Assembly: GCA_030694465.1 (NCBI GenBank)
Contig: JAUXYJ010000062.1
Location: forward strand, 26,370-90,369
Origin: Deltaproteobacteria bacterium
Lineage (GTDB): Bacteria; Myxococcota_A; Polyangia; Polyangiales; Ga0077539
Direction of reading: 5' to 3'
DNA: 64,000 nt
Shown one piece after another: positions 29,360 through 38,622 of this stretch (positions are counted from its first letter, which is position 1; each line of letters starts with the position of its first letter). The position numbers and the translations under genes are program-made. Under the pieces are notes generated by a model, which worked only from the letters and a program-made list of their open reading frames with translations, made no database searches and was not told where the DNA came from.

Positions 29360-30877
29360 ATGGGCGCTTCGGCACCGCAAAGCTTCGCGCATAATCTCCT
29401 CGTGGGGAAACCCATCGCTGGAAAGTACAAAGTCGTTCGCTTACTCGGCGAAGGCGGCATGGGCGCTGTGTACGAAGGCAAGCCGATGGACGGCAGCCCT
29501 CACGTCGCCATCAAAGTGCTCGCCGCCCAGTACGCAGCGGATGAGGTCGCCTCGCGTCGCTTTATGCAAGAGGCCGAAGCGGCCGCACGCATCGCCCATC
29601 CCAACATCGCGTTCGTCACTCAAATGGGCCGCGAACCTTCCGGTGCGCTGTACATCGTCCAGGAGCTCTTGCGCGGCGAAGACGTCCGCACGCTGTTGCA
29701 ACGCCACGGGTCGCTGACGGCTGGCCAAGCGCTCGCGGTCATGATCCCCATCGCCAACGCGCTCGCCGCAGCGCACAAGCACGGGATCCTTCACCGTGAC
29801 GTCAAGCCCGAGAACATTTTTCTCACGCGGACGCCCGACGGCACCTTCATCCCCAAGCTCATTGATTTCGGGATCTCGAAGTTTCAAGACGCCAAGCTCG
29901 AGGGCGATCGACGCACGCAGACCGGTGTCGCCATCGGCACGCCGGACTACATGTCCCCTGAGCAAGCGCGCGCAGATCGCGTCCTCGATGGCCGCACGGA
30001 TCAATGGTCCGTCGCCACGGTGATCTACGAGCTGCTCACGCTGCGGCCGCCCTTTGTCGCGCCCACCGCCACGCTCGTTCTGACCAAAATTATCACCGAG
30101 CAGCCTCCGCGGATCGAGCTCTTTGTCCCGGACATCGCGCCCATCATTGCCAACGCGATCCATGTCGCGCTCGATACCAACCGGGACAAGCGCTACCAAG
30201 ACATGCCCGGGTTCGTGCGCGCCTTGGAGGCAGCGGCCGCGGCCAGCAAGACCGTGATCAGCATGCCCGAGGTGGTCGTCCCCAGCCCCGAAGAGCCCGT
30301 TCGTCGACGCGAAGGCGGCGAGAGCGCGGAGGTGCCCGCTCCCACGGGGTTGCCGCGTGCCCCAAGCTCGGGGATCGCGGGCAACGAGACCCCGACGACG
30401 CTCTACAGCGCCGCGACCATGACCCTGCCTGCTGCGCGCTCACCGCTCAGCGTCGCGCCGACGGCGATGAGCCCCCACACCCCCTCCACGCTCCAAGACG
30501 ACGACTTCACCGATCCGCGGCGAGGGCCTAAGATTCTGAGCGCGATCGTGGTGTTTGTGTTGCTCACCGGCGGTGGCTTGGCTGCCTTTTTTGCACTGCG
30601 TGAGCATGCTCGTGCGCAGCTCTTGCAAGAACGACACGAGCAGCGCCAGAGGCTCAATGATTGGATCGTGCACAACCCGACCCACTCGACCCGTGGGCAC
30701 GCGCCAGACGCCCCCACAACCGTCGAGGCTCCGTCGCAACAAGCGGACGCCTCGGTCGCTGTGCAGCCGGTCCAGGTGACGCATCCGGCGACGTCGCCGC
30801 CTCGCACGCATCGACCGCGGATCATTAGGCTCCCGCGCAACGGGCTGAGCATTCAGCGGCGCTACGAGGGCAACTGA
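29360..30877 (+). CDS. Serine/threonine protein kinase with C-terminal TM segment
   Basis: LLGEGGMGAVYEG, HVAIKVL, HGILHRDVKPENIFL, LIDFGISKF, GTPDYMSPEQ; TM at ILSAIVVFVLLTGGGLAAFFAL. Confidence 0.93.
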   Translation: MGASAPQSFAHNLLVGKPIAGKYKVVRLLGEGGMGAVYEGKPMDGSPHVAIKVLAAQYAADEVASRRFMQEAEAAARIAHPNIAFVTQMGREPSGALYIVQELLRGEDVRTLLQRHGSLTAGQALAVMIPIANALAAAHKHGILHRDVKPENIFLTRTPDGTFIPKLIDFGISKFQDAKLEGDRRTQTGVAIGTPDYMSPEQARADRVLDGRTDQWSVATVIYELLTLRPPFVAPTATLVLTKIITEQPPRIELFVPDIAPIIANAIHVALDTNRDKRYQDMPGFVRALEAAAAASKTVISMPEVVVPSPEEPVRRREGGESAEVPAPTGLPRAPSSGIAGNETPTTLYSAATMTLPAARSPLSVAPTAMSPHTPSTLQDDDFTDPRRGPKILSAIVVFVLLTGGGLAAFFALREHARAQLLQERHEQRQRLNDWIVHNPTHSTRGHAPDAPTTVEAPSQQADASVAVQPVQVTHPATSPPRTHRPRIIRLPRNGLSIQRRYEGN

Positions 30878-30880
30878 CAG

Positions 30881-31831
30881 ATGGCGAAGGGTGGCGTGAT
30901 GGCTCGCACACACAAGCGACGAACTCTCAAAGTGGTCTCGTGGTGCATGGCCTTGGGGCTCGTCTGTGGGGCCTCAAGTGGTCTGGCCCAGCGCGCACCC
31001 AATCCAGCGCGCGACGCGTTTGAGCGCGGGATTCATGCGCTAGAGACACAGCGCTACGTCGAGGCGCTCGATGCTTTCGAAGAGAGCTACCGGCTGCGTC
31101 CGTCGCCAGTCGCACAGTACAACGTCGCGGTCTCACAGCGCGGATTGGGCCGAACGCGCGCCGCCATTGAGACCTTTGAGCGCTATCTCGCCGCGCCTGA
31201 GCGCAGCGCAGACCGCGCACGGCTCGCGCAAATCCGCGCAGAGCTCAGCGAGCTCCGTGGGCAAATTGTCACCCTGCGGCTCACGGTGCGCCCAGAAAAC
31301 GCAGCGCTCTTGGTCGATGGACGCCCAGCGCAGATCGCGCCCGACGGGCTGCGGCTTGACCCCGGGATGCACGTGGTCGAGGTGAGCGCTGAGGGGTTTC
31401 GCAGTACCCGCCGCGAGGTCGATATGCGCCCTGGCTCGCAGGTCGTGCTCGAGGTCGCGCTTGAGTCCCTTGGGCTCGGTCGATTGGCCGTCACATCTTC
31501 GGTCGAAGGTGCGGTGATTCGTGTGGACGGGCGCGAGTGGGGGACCTCTCGTGTCGATCGTCTGATCGCGCCAGGCGAGCACCAGCTCGAGCTCCTCGCG
31601 CCTCGCTACGATGTCTACCGTCGGAGCGTTCGGGTCGAGAGTGATGTGACGTTGCGGGTCGACGCGCAGCTCTTGGCAGAAGGCGCCGGGACGCGGCGTT
31701 GGCTCATCCCAACGCTGAGCGTCGTCGGAGCGCTCGCGATCGCGGGAGGAATCTTCGCGGTGGTGTACGCGACCGGTTCGCCTGTGCCCCAACAGTTTGC
31801 ATGGGGGACATTCGAGCTTGGTCCGCGGTAG
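30881..31831 (+). CDS. TPR plus PEGA-domain protein
   Basis: TPR-like N-terminus; GRPAQIAPDGLRLDPGMHVVEVSAEGFRSTRREV and GREWGTSRVDRLIAPGEHQLEL; C-terminal TM. Confidence 0.75.
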   Translation: MAKGGVMARTHKRRTLKVVSWCMALGLVCGASSGLAQRAPNPARDAFERGIHALETQRYVEALDAFEESYRLRPSPVAQYNVAVSQRGLGRTRAAIETFERYLAAPERSADRARLAQIRAELSELRGQIVTLRLTVRPENAALLVDGRPAQIAPDGLRLDPGMHVVEVSAEGFRSTRREVDMRPGSQVVLEVALESLGLGRLAVTSSVEGAVIRVDGREWGTSRVDRLIAPGEHQLELLAPRYDVYRRSVRVESDVTLRVDAQLLAEGAGTRRWLIPTLSVVGALAIAGGIFAVVYATGSPVPQQFAWGTFELGPR

Positions 31832-31868
31832 AGTCAGCGCTGTGCTGACCCCGCGAAGCTATGCCCGG

Positions 31869-33452
31869 ATGAGTTGTTTTTGTCTGCTAGCGATCGGCGC
31901 GTCGATCACGGCGTGCAGACGCGCAGATCTTAAGCCCACGCAATTGGTGGTGCGGATTGACTCCCAGCTCGTCCCAGAACAAGAGCTCCGAGCGATCCGT
32001 GTGCTCGCCTCTCGTACGCTTATGGGCACGCCCATTCTCGACCGAGTCTACGAGTTTCGAGACGGAGCCTTTACGCTGCCTGGCGAAATCGGGCTCTATG
32101 CACAGGACGTCAACGACCAGGGGATCGTCCACATTGAGGTCCGCGCGGACACCACCGCGGGGCAGACGTTTACCGTGCGCGCCGAAGCTCAGTTTGTGCC
32201 GCGAGAGACTCGCATCGTGCCGATCTTGTTGACGCGCTCGTGCGGCAACCGGCTGCCCTCGGACACGTGCGCGTCGTGCACTGCGTGCGGGTGCGAGACG
32301 CTGCGATTTGGCGACGATGGGGGGGTCCCGACGGGGGCCTACCTTCCGGTTCGGTCAGGTGCACAAAACGAAGGCTGTGCGCTCGCCCAGGTCCCTGAAG
32401 TACCTCGCTCGCTCGAGGATCGATTGGTGGGTCCTGACGGCCGTGTTGGCTACGCGTACGCAGTGCGTCGTGTGCGTTTTGATTGGCCTACTGCCACCAA
32501 TCCACGGGGTTGGCGCACGCTTGGCTACGATCTTGACGGACTCTGTTCGGCGGGTGGCGCAGCCAACGCGACGTGTCGCAACCCAGGGGGCGTCGTCGAG
32601 GACGGTGAGGCTGGGCGCGACAACGCGTTTGCCTCACGATTGGGTCCCTACCTCGTGACGAACAACCAGGTGTCCGAAGCCGCTGTGAACGCGCGCATCG
32701 CGCTGGGCGGCGCGACCATGGGCTTGGAGCTCCGGGAGTATGCGGGTGGCGACGATGGACGGGTCGAGTTGTCCTTTTTGCCTCTCGCGCAGGGACACCC
32801 TGAGGGGCGAGATGGCGAGGCTCCTCGGTGGGATGGCAACGATGACTGGGCCCTCGATGAGTCGCTCGCGCTGGGGCCTGATGGTCGACAGACGTCGCTC
32901 GGATTTGTCGCGGGGTCGAGGCTGGTTGTGCGGATGCGATCGCAGACGGGCTTGATTTTTCCGGTCGAGAACGGGCTGCAAACGCGATTTGTGATCTCGG
33001 GTGGTGTGGTCTCGGGGGGCGTCCATTGTGGAGGCCGTGTGCTGGGATCGCTGCAATTTGGCGGCTGGATCGACGTCGCGCAGGTGAGCCGCGACACGGT
33101 GTATGCGGGCTTGTGCTCGCCACTGCAGCGCTTCGCAGTCACGACCGCGCTGGTTCAAGCGGCTGATTTGTACGTCGTCGGCGATGGTCCGGTGAACAAC
33201 CCCAACCTCGATTGCAACGCGATCAGCGTGGGATTTGAGCTTGAGCTCTCTCCCATTCGGGCGGTGACTCGGAGGGTCCGTACGGCGCAACCGTCGAGCC
33301 CCTGCGATGCCCTCGGTGATGGCGGCGTGGGCGACGCGGGTGACGCGAGTGACGCGGGTGACGCAGGCATCGCGGACGACGCGGGCGACGCGGGCGACGC
33401 GGGCAGCGTGGGGGACGCGAGCACAGACGCACGGCCGGACGCGCGGGGCTAG
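31869..33452 (+). CDS. Secreted lipoprotein with degenerate DAG/DAS C-terminal tail
   Basis: MSCFCLLAIGASITACRRADL; tail GDAGDASDAGDAGIADDAGDAGDAG. Confidence 0.65.
   Translation: MSCFCLLAIGASITACRRADLKPTQLVVRIDSQLVPEQELRAIRVLASRTLMGTPILDRVYEFRDGAFTLPGEIGLYAQDVNDQGIVHIEVRADTTAGQTFTVRAEAQFVPRETRIVPILLTRSCGNRLPSDTCASCTACGCETLRFGDDGGVPTGAYLPVRSGAQNEGCALAQVPEVPRSLEDRLVGPDGRVGYAYAVRRVRFDWPTATNPRGWRTLGYDLDGLCSAGGAANATCRNPGGVVEDGEAGRDNAFASRLGPYLVTNNQVSEAAVNARIALGGATMGLELREYAGGDDGRVELSFLPLAQGHPEGRDGEAPRWDGNDDWALDESLALGPDGRQTSLGFVAGSRLVVRMRSQTGLIFPVENGLQTRFVISGGVVSGGVHCGGRVLGSLQFGGWIDVAQVSRDTVYAGLCSPLQRFAVTTALVQAADLYVVGDGPVNNPNLDCNAISVGFELELSPIRAVTRRVRTAQPSSPCDALGDGGVGDAGDASDAGDAGIADDAGDAGDAGSVGDASTDARPDARG
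33325..33420 (+). repeat. Short-period (9/3-nt) coding repeat, GACGCGGGYGACGCGRGY-type
   Basis: gacgcgggtgacgcgagtgacgcgggtgacgcaggc...gacgcgggcgacgcgggcgacgcgggc. Confidence 0.7.
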
Positions 33453-34669
33453 GTCGAGGGACTGTTCGCGGGCGCGAGCTCTGGGGGGTGCTTGATCAGC
33501 CCCGAACCTTTGCGTGACAGCACCAGCGCGATGAGCGAAAACACTGCGGGAAGCGCTGCCCAACCCGCGAGGTACCCGTGCTCAATGAGCTTGCCCGCGA
33601 GCATCGGCGCGACGATCGCTCCCACGGAGCTGAGCGACTGCAAGAGCCCTAAGATCAAGCCCTGCTCGCTGGCTTCGCTGCGCTGAGAGACCACGCTCGT
33701 GAGGCTCGGTCTGAGCATCGCGTTGGCGATCGATGTGATGGTGCACGCTGCGAAGAGCCCTGCAATGGAAGGGAACGCCGCGAGCACGCCGTAGCCCAAG
33801 ACGTTGCCCGCGAAGCCGATCCGAATGAGCCGTGATTCACCGAAGCGGGGCACCAAGCGTCGCAGCGCTCCGCCCTGGACCATGATGCCCAAGAAGCCCG
33901 CGTACGCGAAGACGTAGCCCACCTCTCGCGGGGTAAACAGCACGTTGTGCCAGCGGTAGGTGCGCTCGGCGAAGAGCGCGAATCCCGAGGTAAACGCGCT
34001 AAAAGAGAGCGTGTACATCAGGTACTCGAGGAGCAAAACGCCCACGATGGGCTTCGAGAAATACGGCGCGTAGGTGCCCCACGCGAGCGGTGAGAGCCTG
34101 CGGGTGGCGTCGGTGTCCTTCGGGGGCATTCCGCCCTCGAGCAGGGCGATCGAGCACACAATACTCGTCGCGCTCATGGCCGCCGCGAGCCAAATGGGCG
34201 CGGTGTAGCCGAAGCGAAGCAGCGAGGCCGTGATCGCGGGACCTATGAAAAATCCCAGGCCAAACGCGATCCCAATGAGCGCAAATGCGCCCGTGCGCTT
34301 CTCGGGCGGGGTGCGATCGCTGACATACGCTTGTGCGAGCGAGAGGTTGCCCGCGGTCGCGCCATCGAGGGCTCGCGCGAAAAACAGCATCGCGAGGGTC
34401 TCGGCGCGGGCGAGCAGAACGAAGCCGATCAGTGTGCCAATCTGCGAGACAATGAGCAGGGGTTTACGGCCGAAGCGGTCACTCAGCGCGCCCAACACGG
34501 GGCCCGCCATCAGCATGCACGCTGCGTAGGTGCTCACCAAGAGCGTCGCCTGAAACGGCGTCGCGTGAAAGCGCTCGGCGTAGGGCGCGAGCAACGGCAG
34601 CACCAGGGTCATGCCGAACACATCGACGAGGACCACTAAGAAAATGGCAGCGAGCGGTGAGCCCTTCAT
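33449..34669 (-). CDS. MFS transporter (TetA-like drug antiporter family)
   Basis: MAGPVLGALSDRFGRKPLLIVSQIGTLIGF; ~12 TM segments. Confidence 0.85.
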   Translation of the reverse strand: MKGSPLAAIFLVVLVDVFGMTLVLPLLAPYAERFHATPFQATLLVSTYAACMLMAGPVLGALSDRFGRKPLLIVSQIGTLIGFVLLARAETLAMLFFARALDGATAGNLSLAQAYVSDRTPPEKRTGAFALIGIAFGLGFFIGPAITASLLRFGYTAPIWLAAAMSATSIVCSIALLEGGMPPKDTDATRRLSPLAWGTYAPYFSKPIVGVLLLEYLMYTLSFSAFTSGFALFAERTYRWHNVLFTPREVGYVFAYAGFLGIMVQGGALRRLVPRFGESRLIRIGFAGNVLGYGVLAAFPSIAGLFAACTITSIANAMLRPSLTSVVSQRSEASEQGLILGLLQSLSSVGAIVAPMLAGKLIEHGYLAGWAALPAVFSLIALVLSRKGSGLIKHPPELAPANSPST

Positions 34670-35106
34670 GACCTGGCGTCGTTGGGAGAGTGGTCTTCGG
34701 GTTCGCGAACGTTGCGCAAGAAATCCGCGATTTCTGCGAAGCGTGTGTGCAAAAAGACGCGCAGAGGTTCTTGCATGGGGGTCTGTGCGAGGGCGAGATC
34801 CATCGCGCGCATCCAGGCGTCTCGCATGGCGCGATCCACGGGGACATGCGCGTGTCGCATGCGCAGCCGCGGGTGGCCATGGAGCGCCATGTAGGTCTGT
34901 GGCCCGCCGAGCCATCCGATCAAAAAGAGCGCAAAGCGATCGCGAGACTCTCGCGAGACCTTTTGGTTGGCGTCGAGCTTGTGGAGCGCTGCGAGGACAG
35001 GCTCGTGGTCGTCCATGGCGTCGTAAAAGAGCTCTACCAGCGAACGCACGACAGGCTCGCCACCCAGCTGCGCGAAGTGAGACTCGCTTGATGTGTCATC
35101 GGTCAT
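34666..35106 (-). CDS. Truncated hemoglobin (group II-like)
   Basis: LVELFYDAMDDHEPVLAALHK, LFLIGWLGGPQTYMALHGHPRLRMRHAHVPVDRAMRDAWMRAMDLAL. Confidence 0.85.
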   Translation of the reverse strand: MTDDTSSESHFAQLGGEPVVRSLVELFYDAMDDHEPVLAALHKLDANQKVSRESRDRFALFLIGWLGGPQTYMALHGHPRLRMRHAHVPVDRAMRDAWMRAMDLALAQTPMQEPLRVFLHTRFAEIADFLRNVREPEDHSPNDARS

Positions 35107-35156
35107 GGTCGCGGTCGTTGTGCCATAGGACCCGCGAGAGTCGAAAGCGCAGTGTC

Positions 35157-36044
35157 ATGAGATGGGCGCTTTGTTGCGCGTCGCGAGGTAGTCTCGCGCG
35201 CATTGTGCTTCGCAAATGCAAACTGCGGCTGGGTCCAAGCAAGGTCGCGCGTGCAACCTTGATGGTCGCGCGGACGTTTGAGGGCAGCGCGCCTACGTCG
35301 GACTGGTCCCTCCTTGAGCAGGGAATTCGCTCGGTTTTACCCGTGATGCTCGAGGACACCGACGCGCTGATGGGGTTGCTGCGCCGTGTGGAGTTGGCGC
35401 GCGGCGCGATCTTGGTCTTTGACGAAGACGACGAGGACGAGAGCGCGCGCGCGGGGCTCTTGCGGGTGGGCTTGGACCTGGATCTGGTGTTAATCGCCGA
35501 GGATGACGTGTCATCGAGAGACGCCCTTGAGGCGTTGATCCAGGTGCTCGAGTTTGCGCGCGAGAACGTGACGTACGAGCTGGCCCTGAGGGTGGGCTCG
35601 CGAGACGCGACCCTTGTCGAGACGCGCGCGGCCATTGTGTCTGTCGCGCAGGCGCATGGGATTCTCTTGCGGGGGCTGCCTTCGCTGTATGCCCCTGAGT
35701 CACAACAAGAGCGCTCGGTCACAGACGATGACGCGTGGGCCTCGGAAGAGCACGCGAGCGCACACGAACGTGAGGCTGCTTCGTGGTCTTTCTTCGGCGA
35801 CGAAGAGAGCGAAGACGAGCAGCAAGGAGAGCTCTGGGCCGAGGTCGCGCTCACGCAGGACGCGAGGGACTTCTTGGCTGCCGCGCGGTTGCGGTGGCCC
35901 GTGAGCCTTGGGGCCCTCGAAGAGTCTTGGCGCGCCGTCGCGTTCGCGGCTCACCCCGACCGTGCACCGGATGACCCTTCCGCGGGACAGCGGTTTGTGG
36001 CGCTGCGGCGGGGCTTTGAAGAGCTTCGGTTGCTCAAGAGCTAG
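35157..36044 (+). CDS. Protein with C-terminal J-domain-like HPD motif
   Basis: C-terminus LGALEESWRAVAFAAHPDRAPDDPSAGQRFVALRRGFEELRLLKS. Confidence 0.6.
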   Translation: MRWALCCASRGSLARIVLRKCKLRLGPSKVARATLMVARTFEGSAPTSDWSLLEQGIRSVLPVMLEDTDALMGLLRRVELARGAILVFDEDDEDESARAGLLRVGLDLDLVLIAEDDVSSRDALEALIQVLEFARENVTYELALRVGSRDATLVETRAAIVSVAQAHGILLRGLPSLYAPESQQERSVTDDDAWASEEHASAHEREAASWSFFGDEESEDEQQGELWAEVALTQDARDFLAAARLRWPVSLGALEESWRAVAFAAHPDRAPDDPSAGQRFVALRRGFEELRLLKS

Positions 36045-36061
36045 GTCACCCCCAGGCGCGG

Positions 36062-36919
36062 TTACGGAGCGGCGCAGGTGCGGGGCTGGCAGGCGGGGTT
36101 GCCATTGCAGCGTAGACAAGAGATTGGATAGTCTTGTCCGACAAGACAGTAGCCAAGAACGGCTGCCTCGGCGGTCATGGCGGTTGAGCGACACGCGCTG
36201 TCTACGCCGGAGCCCGGAAACTCGACCAAGCAGCCGCAGCACACGGTGAGCGGAAACGAGTACGGCGCCGCATTGGTCCACGTCGAGTCACGGGCCCCCG
36301 AGATGGTCAGGCCACCCACGGTGCGGTAGGTGGGGCGGAGCGTGACGTTGATCGTGAGGGATCGACGTGCGCAGAGGTTTGCGGTGTCGTCGCATCCGAG
36401 CCGTGCGCGCAGGGCGGCGCCGACGTTGCTTGGGATCACGGGCATCTCGACGACGCCAAAGCCTGCACCGCTGGAGCTCCCGGCGTTGATCAGGTCTGTG
36501 CGGAGTGGGATTCGGTAGCGGTTGAGCATCGCTGCGCCGCCCGCTGGGTCTGGCAAGCTGAGCAGGGTGGTGCCATCGAGTGTGGCAAGCTCGACATCCA
36601 CGAACTGCGGGAGAATTGCACGCTGATCGGGTCTGTTGCTCTCGACCGAGCGGCTTGAGTACAGGTTGTTCTGGATGAGCGGAAACGCCGTGTACGAGTC
36701 TCGCAGCGAGAGATCGAGCACACTGGTGAAAAGCTTGAGCGAGTTTTGGTCCGCGTTGACCACGCACGCCGTGGGGTTCATCGGGTCGGCGATGGGCTGC
36801 TGAAACTGGCGAATTTCTACGCTCGCGAGGTTCTCTGCGCAACCAACGACCTGCGCGCAAAGCCCCGCTACCCAAGTGGCCGTGGCGATGCGAAGTACCC
36901 TCGAGAGCTTGCTGTTCAT
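36062..36919 (-). CDS. Secreted Cys-rich hypothetical lipoprotein
   Basis: Signal-like N-terminus ending VVGCAEN; C-terminal paired Cys (CCGCLVEF, CLRCNGNPACQPRTC). Confidence 0.55.
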   Translation of the reverse strand: MNSKLSRVLRIATATWVAGLCAQVVGCAENLASVEIRQFQQPIADPMNPTACVVNADQNSLKLFTSVLDLSLRDSYTAFPLIQNNLYSSRSVESNRPDQRAILPQFVDVELATLDGTTLLSLPDPAGGAAMLNRYRIPLRTDLINAGSSSGAGFGVVEMPVIPSNVGAALRARLGCDDTANLCARRSLTINVTLRPTYRTVGGLTISGARDSTWTNAAPYSFPLTVCCGCLVEFPGSGVDSACRSTAMTAEAAVLGYCLVGQDYPISCLRCNGNPACQPRTCAAP

Positions 36920-37048
36920 ATCGCTGTGTATCGTACGGCCCTCGACGGTGCGCGCGCGAATTTCTGTCAGCAAATCAAAGCAAATTGTCTGACGAATAGA
37001 CAGAATGCGTCTGCCTACGTAGGGGTGTGGCGGTGTGCGATCACGCCG

Positions 37049-38617
37049 TCACAGCCAGGCAAACAGCGTCTCGAACGAGCAACGGTGCGCGCAAAAAGAC
37101 CCAGGCGCGTCGCATAGAATCACTGTCATTTCGCCGGTGGTTCTCTTTTTGTCTCGGCGAATGGCTGCCTCAATCTTCGCGCGATCGAGCCCACCAGGGA
37201 CGTGCGCGGGCAGCCCCAGCGCCGTCAGCAGTGAGTCCAAGCGTTGCTGAAGCGCCGGCGAGGTGACACCGCAGCGCACGCCCCACCCGAGCGCCGCTCG
37301 CATGCCGAGCGCGACCGCTTCGCCGTGCAAGAGCGAGAATCCCGACGCGAGCTCAATCGCGTGGCCCAACGTGTGGCCAAAGTTAAGCGCAGCGCGGATG
37401 CCGGACTCGTGTTCGTCCTGCGCGACAAACCGCGTCTTGCAGCCCACCGCACGTACGAGCACCTCACGCAGCGCATCGGGATCGCCCGCGCGCAACCGCT
37501 CAGCTTGAGCCTCGAGCGCATCGAGCAGCACGGCGTCACCGATGGCTGCGATCTTTGCGACCTCGGCCAAGCCGGCCACGCGCTCGCGTGCGCTGAGCGT
37601 GGCGAGGGTCTGGACGTCACAGAGCACCAGCGACGGCTGACAAAACGATCCGATGAGGTTTTTTCCTAGCGGATGATCGATCGCGGTCTTTCCTCCGACC
37701 GAGGCGTCGGCCATCGCGAGCACCGTCGTCGGAGCGCTCACATAGCGAACACCACGCAGCAACGTCGCCGCCGCGAACCCCGTGAGGTCTGTCACCACGC
37801 CACCGCCGATGGCGGCGAGCACCGCGTGTCGGTCGAACTCGGTCGCGAGCGCCGCGTCCCAAATCCCTGACAATGTACTGAGATTCTTCTCTTCGTCGCC
37901 GTCCCCGCGCAGCACCACGGGCTCGTTCGCTGTGAGGCTGTGGATCGCGCCGAGCACGCCCGGTGCGGCCAGGACGTTGCGATCGGTCACCGCGAGGACT
38001 GAAGACGGCGCGCGAGAGAGCGACGCCACACGCCTCGCGAGCGTCGCGATGGGCGCAAAATGCACGCGATACGTTCGCGACCCGAGCGGCACTGCGACGA
38101 CGTCCTCGCGCTCGCACTGCGCGAGGGCCTGCTCGATCGCGTGGACGATCTCTTCGAGGGGGCCTGTCGCGTGGATCGTGGCGTGACACTCTGCATAGGC
38201 CTCAGCGCGCTGCGCCACGAGGGCTGCGACACGCTCTTCGCTCGGCCCCTGCAGCAGCGGGCGCGTGTTGGGCTCTGCACAAACCCGGGCAAATAACGTG
38301 GTGGTCTCGACGCTCAGTCCGAGGACCCAGGCGCGCTCAAGCACCTCGTGTCGCACCGTGCGATCGAGCAGTGAGCCGCCGCCGACTGCGATCACGGGCG
38401 CGTCGGGGCGCACCATGAGCTCGCGAATGAGCGAGTGCTCAAGTTGGCGAAAGCCCCACTCGCGGTGACGCTCAAAGAGCGAGCCTACGGTGCAGTCGTG
38501 TCGCTCGGCGAGCTCTTGGTCGGTGTCGATTCGCGGGCGTCCAAGGCGCTGCGCGAGCGCGCGAGAGAGCGTGCTCTTGCCCGAGGCCGGTGGTCCCCAA
38601 AGCACAATCGGTCTCAT
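37049..38617 (-). CDS. aroKB: Bifunctional shikimate kinase / 3-dehydroquinate synthase (AroK-AroB fusion)
   Basis: N-terminus GPPASGKSTLSRALAQRLGRPRIDTDQEL (shikimate kinase); C-terminus GGGVVTDLTGFAAATLLRGVRYVSAPTTVLAMADASVGGKTAIDHPLGKNLIGSFCQP and LNFGHTLGHAIEL (DHQ synthase). Confidence 0.93.
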   Translation of the reverse strand: MRPIVLWGPPASGKSTLSRALAQRLGRPRIDTDQELAERHDCTVGSLFERHREWGFRQLEHSLIRELMVRPDAPVIAVGGGSLLDRTVRHEVLERAWVLGLSVETTTLFARVCAEPNTRPLLQGPSEERVAALVAQRAEAYAECHATIHATGPLEEIVHAIEQALAQCEREDVVAVPLGSRTYRVHFAPIATLARRVASLSRAPSSVLAVTDRNVLAAPGVLGAIHSLTANEPVVLRGDGDEEKNLSTLSGIWDAALATEFDRHAVLAAIGGGVVTDLTGFAAATLLRGVRYVSAPTTVLAMADASVGGKTAIDHPLGKNLIGSFCQPSLVLCDVQTLATLSARERVAGLAEVAKIAAIGDAVLLDALEAQAERLRAGDPDALREVLVRAVGCKTRFVAQDEHESGIRAALNFGHTLGHAIELASGFSLLHGEAVALGMRAALGWGVRCGVTSPALQQRLDSLLTALGLPAHVPGGLDRAKIEAAIRRDKKRTTGEMTVILCDAPGSFCAHRCSFETLFAWL

Positions 38618-38622
38618 AAAAA

